From CAYONZ01 sp964405465 (lineage in GTDB: Bacteria; Bdellovibrionota; Bdellovibrionia; Bdellovibrionales; JAMPXM01), in the NCBI GenBank assembly GCA_964405465.1, contig CAYONZ010000072.1, positions 1 to 13,876 on the forward strand: 13,876 bases of DNA, written 5' to 3'. Of this stretch, positions 6,728 to 11,529 are shown one piece after another. The position numbers were made by a program, and so were the translations under genes. A model generated the notes under the pieces. The model made no database searches, had not been told where the DNA came from, and was given only the letters and a program-made list of their open reading frames with translations. Every line of letters begins with the position of its first letter. Positions within the stretch are counted from its first letter, which is position 1.

Positions 6728-7816
6728 TTAGAGAAGTGACACAGGGTCGAAGTTGATAACGATGTTCGCACCTGCACGAGGGACAGACCCCCCGTGAAAC
6801 ACTATACTATTGGCGGCGGCATTGTATGTGTAGCCGTTACTGGTGCTCTCACTGATCGCAACTCCATCAACAAATACTTTGATGGTCGAAACTTGTGGAA
6901 CACGATTGAGATAAAACTGTGATCCCAACTCGATAATCCCCTGCTGAATCTGATCAAGACCATCAACGAAATTCGAAGCACATATATCAGACAAAACCCC
7001 ACCCGTACGATTCGCTAGATCGATGTAGCGAGTGCCCATCACCGAGCTCGGTGCTAGAGCTTTATGCGCAGTCAAACAAGCCGTGTCTTTCACGGTTACA
7101 GCTGAAACACTAAAACGTTTCAACGCACCTGAAGACCCAGTAAAGGTACTTAAGAAGTCTTCATAATAACTCACGGGCTTTAGATTTGTATAAGTATACG
7201 AATGATCCGGTGACACTCCTTCAAGGCGAACTGTACTACTAAAGTCATCTTCATCCGAAAGAATGATCACAGCCAGAAAGGCATCGGCGCGGCGAAAACT
7301 CGAATTCAAACTATTGTTCAGCGCGGCCTCCATACTCTGAAAAGCTCTTTCGTCGCCACTTCCAGTTTCACCTTGCGAAGCATTGGTAGTGAACACTGAC
7401 ACTATATTAGGAGTGCTCGAGTCAATTACAGGATAGCCGGTGGTATGCGCCTGTCCCATTCCGTCTTTAAACTTTGAAAGTGCACTATTGTTTTGAAAAG
7501 CTGGCAAGGCTCTGTAGGCATCTGAAGTCGTGACCGCCATGTGGAAGTCGTAACCCTTGCCTACAAAGTTTGTCATGAAAGCACTAAAGTTAGTCGCAAG
7601 CTTTGACTGAAATGGTCCCATCGAACCCGAGTTATCAACCACCCACAAGATATCTATCTTGCCTGAAAAGCTTGAAGTACTCTGCTGAAAGGAGTTGCTA
7701 TCAGCTAAGAGACCAAAGCTTGTCGTGCTCGAACTTGGTCCGCAACCAACAAACATTGTGTATGTTAAAAGACCTGCTGTGATTCGCTTGAGTTGTGTCA
7801 TCGTTTTCTTTCTCAT
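6728..7816 (-). CDS. VWA-domain lipoprotein
   Basis: The 362-residue protein starts with a lipoprotein signal: basic MRKKTMTQLKR, a hydrophobic core, and FVGC with Cys25 as the lipidated residue followed by Gly. After a Ser/Thr-rich linker a von Willebrand factor A domain begins at about residue 53 (KIDILWVVDNSGSM). Its MIDAS motif is Asp61-x-Ser63-x-Ser65, and the later strand IILSDEDDF supplies a further acidic loop, so divalent-metal-dependent ligand binding is likely. The last 60 residues form a separate beta-rich module (STIKVFVDG ... NIVINFDP). I chose the ATG at 7816 because AGGTGG sits five bases upstream; a GTG at 7825 lies inside that site and is rejected. Similar lipid-anchored VWA proteins are common in predatory and gliding bacteria, often with undefined adhesion or envelope roles. 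The exact role here is unknown. Confidence 0.88.
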   Translation of the reverse strand: MRKKTMTQLKRITAGLLTYTMFVGCGPSSSTTSFGLLADSNSFQQSTSSFSGKIDILWVVDNSGSMGPFQSKLATNFSAFMTNFVGKGYDFHMAVTTSDAYRALPAFQNNSALSKFKDGMGQAHTTGYPVIDSSTPNIVSVFTTNASQGETGSGDERAFQSMEAALNNSLNSSFRRADAFLAVIILSDEDDFSSTVRLEGVSPDHSYTYTNLKPVSYYEDFLSTFTGSSGALKRFSVSAVTVKDTACLTAHKALAPSSVMGTRYIDLANRTGGVLSDICASNFVDGLDQIQQGIIELGSQFYLNRVPQVSTIKVFVDGVAISESTSNGYTYNAAANSIVFHGGSVPRAGANIVINFDPVSLL

Positions 7817-7956
7817 GGTTACCACCTATTCACGTTCCACTATTAATTTCACTTACGCATACAGAATACGACGAAGGTCTGGTTCTGAAAAACGCGACAC
7901 AACCTCGTGTGATTGTTACGTAATCTAGCTTTTGTCTTGGCATGAGACACGTTAAC

Positions 7957-8141
7957 CTAGCGATTTAATTCAGTTTCAATTTGTGAAGGAGATTTCAAAT
8001 TATTTTCTGCTGACAAAAGCTTCAACACTTCGATTGAAATACCAGGAGTTTTTGTTAGGCTCTGATTAAAACCATGCCTCACTCTGAGAAAAATTCGAAG
8101 TGCGCAAGTAAAATGATTGGGAGATCTTGAATTTGAGACAT
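7957..8141 (-). pseudogene. Possible remnant of a MarR-like regulator
   Basis: Two adjacent minus frames read like pieces of one protein. From ATG 8141 the frame gives MSQIQDLPIILLAHFEFFSE and stops at 8081-8079. The next frame, open to a TAG at 7959-7957, continues with RHGFNQSL, then TPGISIEVLKLLS and LKSPSQIETELNR. Joined by a one-base shift near 8080, the order (amphipathic helix with a Phe/Glu pattern, then a helix preceding an HTH-like segment of the form sPSqIeteLn) resembles the N-terminal half of MarR-family winged-helix proteins. Beyond the TAG the same frame reads VNVSHAKTKARLR, which could be the recognition helix, before decaying. A full MarR gene would overlap the VWA gene, so the C-terminus would be lost. 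This is pattern recognition by eye with no search. Chance, or a tiny functional ORF from GTG 8082, are alternatives. Confidence 0.25.
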
Positions 8142-8147
8142 CTCAAA
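8132..8147. promoter_or_regulatory. Operator-like palindrome upstream of the thiolase gene
   Basis: TTTGAGACATCTCAAA has perfect seven-base arms around a two-base centre, 66 bp before the thiolase ATG. It also covers the presumed start of the decayed regulator on the other strand. The form suits a dimeric repressor of the MarR or TetR type, several of which control fatty-acid degradation genes. The site is seen; binding is inferred. Confidence 0.35.
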
Positions 8148-8149
8148 CA

Positions 8150-8197
8150 ACCAGATCAACCGACTAAATCAACCGACCAGATCAATTATGCGATCAA
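8150..8197 (+). repeat. Direct repeats with 12-13-bp period in the thiolase leader
   Basis: ATCAA occurs four times, at 8155, 8168, 8181 and 8193 (spacing 13, 13 and 12 bp). Longer matches are ACCAGATCAA at 8150-8159 and 8176-8185, and ATCAACCGAC at 8155-8164 and 8168-8177. The block ends just before the ribosome binding site. It could be a multi-site regulator target or slippage-derived sequence. Confidence 0.6.
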
Positions 8198-8213
8198 AGC
8201 AAAAGGAGACACC

Positions 8214-9503
8214 ATGAAACAAAAAGCAAACCCTCGCCGAGTCGCCATAATTGGGGGCAGCCGTACCCCGTTTGTAAAATCGTTTGCTCAATACTCACGA
8301 GCCAGCAATCATGAACTTCTCACGACCGTCACTCAAGATCTTATAAATAAATACAATTTACATGGTGTACTGATAGGAGATGTCTCATTTGGAGCCGTCA
8401 TGAAACACATCACCGACTGGAACCTTTCGAGAGAAGTAGTCTTATCGACCACGCTTGACCATAAAACGCCGGGATATGATGTCCAGCGAGCCTGTGGGAT
8501 CGGCTTAGAGACTGTTTCACAAATCGCTCTCAAGATTGCAAATCACCAAATTGAGTGTGGCATTGCCGGCGGCTCAGACACCAATAGTGACCTGCCCGTG
8601 GGATGGCCACGAAGCTTCTCACACAAAATTCTCAACATTCGAAACGCCAAAAATTTTGCCGAAAGACTCAAGGCTATTTTCGCGTTTCGCCCTCGAGATT
8701 TCAAACCAGTTTTTCCTGCCGTTGCCGAGCCTCGCACAGGCCTCTCAATGGGCGATCACACCGAAAAAATGGTACAAGAATTTAAAATCTCCAGAGAAGA
8801 TCAAGATGCGCTGGCTCTTGCCAGTCACCAAAATGCGGCTCGCGCCCAAAGCCAAGGATTTTTTAGTGATCTCATTGTCCCATTTCGTGGGGTAACCCAA
8901 GACACAATCGTGCGTGGTGAAACCTCGATTGAAAAACTAAAAAAACTCAAACCGGCTTTTGAACGATCATCAAAAGGAACTCTCACGGCCGGCAATAGTA
9001 GCCCTCTTTCTGACGGAGCGTCTTGCGTTTTGTTGGCTTCTGACGAATGGGCGCAAGAGCACAATCTTAAAGCACTCGCCTATTTTGTCGATGCACAAGT
9101 CTCGGCCGTCGATTTTGTAAAAGGCGAAGGGCTACTTATTGCTCCAACACAAGCCGTGGCCAAACTCTTGGCGCGCAATGGTCTCAGCCTGCAAGATTTT
9201 GATTTCTATGAAATTCACGAAGCCTTTACGGGGCAAGTTTTGTGTACACTCCACGCCTGGGAATCTGCTGAATATTGCAAAACTAAACTCGGTCTTGAAC
9301 AGCCATTGGGTTCAATTGACCGCAGCAAGCTCAATGTCAACGGCGGAAGTGTAGCCATCGGGCATCCGTTCGGCGCGACAGGTGGTAGAATTGTCGCGAG
9401 TCTCGCCAAAGCTCTACACCAAAAAGGTCATGGGCGCGGCTTGATTTCAATTTGTACCGCTGGAGGAATGGGTGTAGCTGCAATCATTGAACGCCCTCTC
9501 TAA
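8214..9503 (+). CDS. fadI: Acetyl-CoA C-acyltransferase (3-ketoacyl-CoA thiolase), FadI-like
   Basis: This thiolase cleaves 3-ketoacyl-CoA with CoA in the last step of beta-oxidation, or runs as an acetoacetyl-CoA thiolase. The 429 residues show all family landmarks: IIGGSRTPF at the N-terminus; nucleophile Cys94 in QRACG; GIAGGSDTNS; the FadI-like PAVAEPRTGLSMGD; EIHEAF with His335; NVNGGSVAIGHPFGATGGR with active-site His384; and Cys414 in CTAGGMG. Length and the HEAF/AEPRTGLSMGD motifs fit FadI better than FadA. I chose ATG 8214, with AAGGAG at 8203-8208 five bases upstream, over an upstream TTG at 8127. No fadJ-type partner is in the window, which is unusual because FadI normally pairs with FadJ. 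A GMC oxidoreductase follows instead after 199 bp. Chain-length preference cannot be read from sequence. Confidence 0.93.
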   Translation: MKQKANPRRVAIIGGSRTPFVKSFAQYSRASNHELLTTVTQDLINKYNLHGVLIGDVSFGAVMKHITDWNLSREVVLSTTLDHKTPGYDVQRACGIGLETVSQIALKIANHQIECGIAGGSDTNSDLPVGWPRSFSHKILNIRNAKNFAERLKAIFAFRPRDFKPVFPAVAEPRTGLSMGDHTEKMVQEFKISREDQDALALASHQNAARAQSQGFFSDLIVPFRGVTQDTIVRGETSIEKLKKLKPAFERSSKGTLTAGNSSPLSDGASCVLLASDEWAQEHNLKALAYFVDAQVSAVDFVKGEGLLIAPTQAVAKLLARNGLSLQDFDFYEIHEAFTGQVLCTLHAWESAEYCKTKLGLEQPLGSIDRSKLNVNGGSVAIGHPFGATGGRIVASLAKALHQKGHGRGLISICTAGGMGVAAIIERPL

Positions 9504-9543
9504 CGGCAGCCTCTTCTCTGGTTTTTTGTATTTTCTGGTCTTG

Positions 9544-9555
9544 TCGGCCGGCCGA
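9544..9555. repeat. 12-bp GC-rich palindrome
   Basis: TCGGCCGGCCGA is perfectly self-complementary and much more GC-rich than its surroundings, 40 bp after the thiolase stop. A 12-bp palindrome is expected a few times by chance in a window of this size, so it is noted mainly because of its position and composition. Confidence 0.3.
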
Positions 9556-9583
9556 TGGGCCGTATCAATTTTAGTCAGCTCAT

Positions 9584-9609
9584 GAACTCGCTGAAATCAC
9601 AGCGAGTTC
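9584..9609 (+). terminator. Strong hairpin between thiolase and oxidoreductase genes
   Basis: GAACTCGCTG (9584-9593) and CAGCGAGTTC (9600-9609) form a perfect ten-pair stem with the six-base loop AAATCA, about 80 bp after the thiolase stop and 94 bp before the next ATG. It is the strongest hairpin I found. No T-run follows on either strand, so it is not a canonical intrinsic terminator. An mRNA-stabilising or processing element, an attenuator, or a protein-binding dyad are alternatives. Structure is certain; role is inferred. Confidence 0.4.
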
Positions 9610-9702
9610 TCATCTTGATCCAACAAATATGTCAATGGGTTTAGCCTAGGTCATCTTCTATTCTGTATGCAGATGCAGACAGCAAAAGAAGGAGTCTGAT
9701 GT

Positions 9703-11256
9703 ATGAGCAATTCCATTAATCCAAAAAAAGTCTCAAAAAAATATGATTATCTCATTGTTGGCACCGGAATAGGTGGGGCCACCTTCGGATTTAAAATGGC
9801 ACAAGCGGGTTACTCTGTTTTATTTCTTGAAAAAGGACGACACGCCACAATCATCAATCAATTTCCTGAGCAAAGTTCAGAGTTCAAAAGCAATCCCACT
9901 GAAGCACTCAAAAACTCGGGTCGCGCTTCAGAACAGATCATTGATCAATCGACTGGTAAATCCGTGGCGTTCACTCCGTTTATCGGATCTGGTGTTGGAG
10001 GAAGCTCCAAGCTCTACGGAATGGTCTTTGAACGTTTTGCGGATTCTGATTTCGACACAGCGTCGAGTTCATGGTGCCTATCACCAAAACTCATGAATCA
10101 CTACTATAGCCAGGCAGAAAAACTCTATCGCGTGCGCAGCCAAAACACGCAATCCAAGGCAAACCTAGAAATCGAAGACAGTTTAGCAGAAAAGAAAATC
10201 AAGACCTATTCGTTGGCCCGAGCCCAATCCTATTTTCGATGCAAGGGTTGCCAAGGATTCGTCTGCACTTGCCAAGCCAAAATGGACAGCGAAAAAGCAT
10301 GCCTGAACCAAGCTATTTCAGTGTATCATGCCGAGTTGCTCACGGACTGTGAAGTCGTTCGCATTGAAGCAAACGCCGTCAATGTAACTGGCTTAGTGGT
10401 AAATTTCAAAAACCAAGAACTACGGTTGACTGCGCAAAACTATGTTTTAGCAGGCGGCGCGCTCGCAACTCCCGCATTGCTATTGAAATCAAAAAACGAG
10501 TATTGGCCAAATGGTCTTGCCAACAGTTCCGATCAAGTTGGACGCAACCTCATGCGCCACTTGATCGACATCTATGGTCTTTACACAAAAAACAAACCCG
10601 AGTCTCATCTGGATTTAAAGGAATTCGGAGCCAGAGACTTTTACACCGACCCATTCGAAAAGCGCGGTAAAGGCTTGATTCAGTCGTTTGGACGCCTACC
10701 GCACGAGTCCGTAATCATCAATGAGATACAAGAGAAAATTCAGAACAGATTTGTAAAAGCGATTTTTCAGATCTTCGCACCTGCTCTTGCTTTTGTTCTG
10801 AGAAAAATGAATCAACGTCTCACCTTCGTTGCCACTATTCTCGAAGATTCACCTTCATCAGAGAATCGAGTCACTTTAAACAGCCAAGGAAAAATCAACA
10901 TCGCGTATCGGGTTTCCAGTGAAGATGCAAAAAACCTGGTAAGCTTTCGCAAAAATTTGAAATTCATCTTTGCTGATTTTTTTCAATTCAAACTTTTACA
11001 AGCCCATGAAAACGACCGAATTGCCCATGCCTGCGGGACCTGCCGCATGGGAAAGGACCGCCATACAAGTGTGGTTCACACCGATGGCCACACTCATGAT
11101 ATCGAAAACCTACTGATTGTCGATGCCTCGGTGTTCCCGACGAGTTCAAGTGCCAACCCTTCACTGACTATTGCCGCAAATGCTTTACGTGTGGCAGATC
11201 TTTGCTGTCAAAAGCACCAAAAAAAAGAACAGTCCAATCTCAACCAAGAGATATAA
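9703..11256 (+). CDS. GMC-family FAD-dependent oxidoreductase with a cysteine cluster
   Basis: The 517-residue protein should oxidise an alcohol or sterol-like substrate using FAD. The N-terminal Rossmann motif YDYLIVGTGIGG (Gly20-x-Gly22-x-x-Gly25) and Glu43 in FLEKG bind FAD. GSGVGGSSKLYGM is the second FAD loop, and YVLAGGALATPALLLKS is the GMC signature. The C-terminal HACGTCRMG (His442) and DASVFPTSSSANPSLTIAANALR-type end with Asn485 supply the usual His/Asn catalytic region. A cluster Cys180-x2-Cys183-x4-Cys188-x-Cys190, with Cys200 nearby, sits where ChoD-like members also carry cysteines and could bind a metal. No signal peptide is present, so it is cytoplasmic. ATG 9703 follows AAGGAG at 9689-9694 by eight bases; an out-of-frame ATG at 9699 is not used. 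Proximity to a thiolase suggests lipid or sterol catabolism, but the substrate is unknown. Confidence 0.9.
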   Translation: MSNSINPKKVSKKYDYLIVGTGIGGATFGFKMAQAGYSVLFLEKGRHATIINQFPEQSSEFKSNPTEALKNSGRASEQIIDQSTGKSVAFTPFIGSGVGGSSKLYGMVFERFADSDFDTASSSWCLSPKLMNHYYSQAEKLYRVRSQNTQSKANLEIEDSLAEKKIKTYSLARAQSYFRCKGCQGFVCTCQAKMDSEKACLNQAISVYHAELLTDCEVVRIEANAVNVTGLVVNFKNQELRLTAQNYVLAGGALATPALLLKSKNEYWPNGLANSSDQVGRNLMRHLIDIYGLYTKNKPESHLDLKEFGARDFYTDPFEKRGKGLIQSFGRLPHESVIINEIQEKIQNRFVKAIFQIFAPALAFVLRKMNQRLTFVATILEDSPSSENRVTLNSQGKINIAYRVSSEDAKNLVSFRKNLKFIFADFFQFKLLQAHENDRIAHACGTCRMGKDRHTSVVHTDGHTHDIENLLIVDASVFPTSSSANPSLTIAANALRVADLCCQKHQKKEQSNLNQEI

Positions 11257-11323
11257 TTTCGATCTGCAATTGGGTTGTAGGTGTTCCAAATTAAAACACT
11301 CGCATACCTGAGAAATCAACAGA

Positions 11324-11368
11324 ACCAACTCTCGCTCAAACTCCGCCTTGAGTTGGTACCTCAAACTC
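11324..11368 (+). repeat. Interleaved inverted and direct repeats in the gap before the lipoprotein gene
   Basis: ACCAACTC (11324-11331) is complementary to GAGTTGGT (11350-11357). CTCAAACTC occurs at 11335-11343 and again at 11360-11368. The central TTGAGTTGG can therefore pair with any of three partners, giving mutually exclusive stems. Each repeat alone is within chance expectation for the window. The remaining gap (11257-11529) shows no clear promoter. Confidence 0.35.
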
Positions 11369-11529
11369 GGTGCTCTGGTGTGAATTTCCAAATAGCGTCA
11401 CATGGGTTTTAATACACATGGATTCTCTCATATTCGAGGCAAGTTTTTGTATCATCATGAAGCACATGAATGTGTTGAATTTCCCATAATTCTATCTCTG
11501 CGCTACAATATAAGCTCGGAGAACAACTC

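Larger units (their letters stand above)
7817..8213. other. 397-bp intergenic region between the VWA and thiolase genes
   Basis: This gap between divergent genes contains, from left to right: the VWA ribosome binding site; an AT-rich stretch with a TTACGTAA palindrome (7916-7923); a possible decayed regulator on the minus strand (7957-8141); a 16-bp palindrome (8132-8147); a cluster of ATCAA repeats (8150-8197); and the thiolase ribosome binding site AAGGAG (8203-8208). No convincing pair of -35 and -10 hexamers was found for either gene. The thiolase frame stays open to a TTG at 8127, but the extra 29 codons lie in the repeats and are not thiolase-like. Confidence 0.5.

Noticed and set aside
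7916..7923. TTACGTAA palindrome upstream of the VWA gene
   Set aside because: Eight-base palindromes are expected about fifty times in a window this size.
11185..11391. 68-codon minus-strand frame with a hydrophobic segment
   Set aside because: It starts at TTG without a ribosome binding site and its hydrophobic part is the antisense of the Lys/Gln-rich end of the oxidoreductase.
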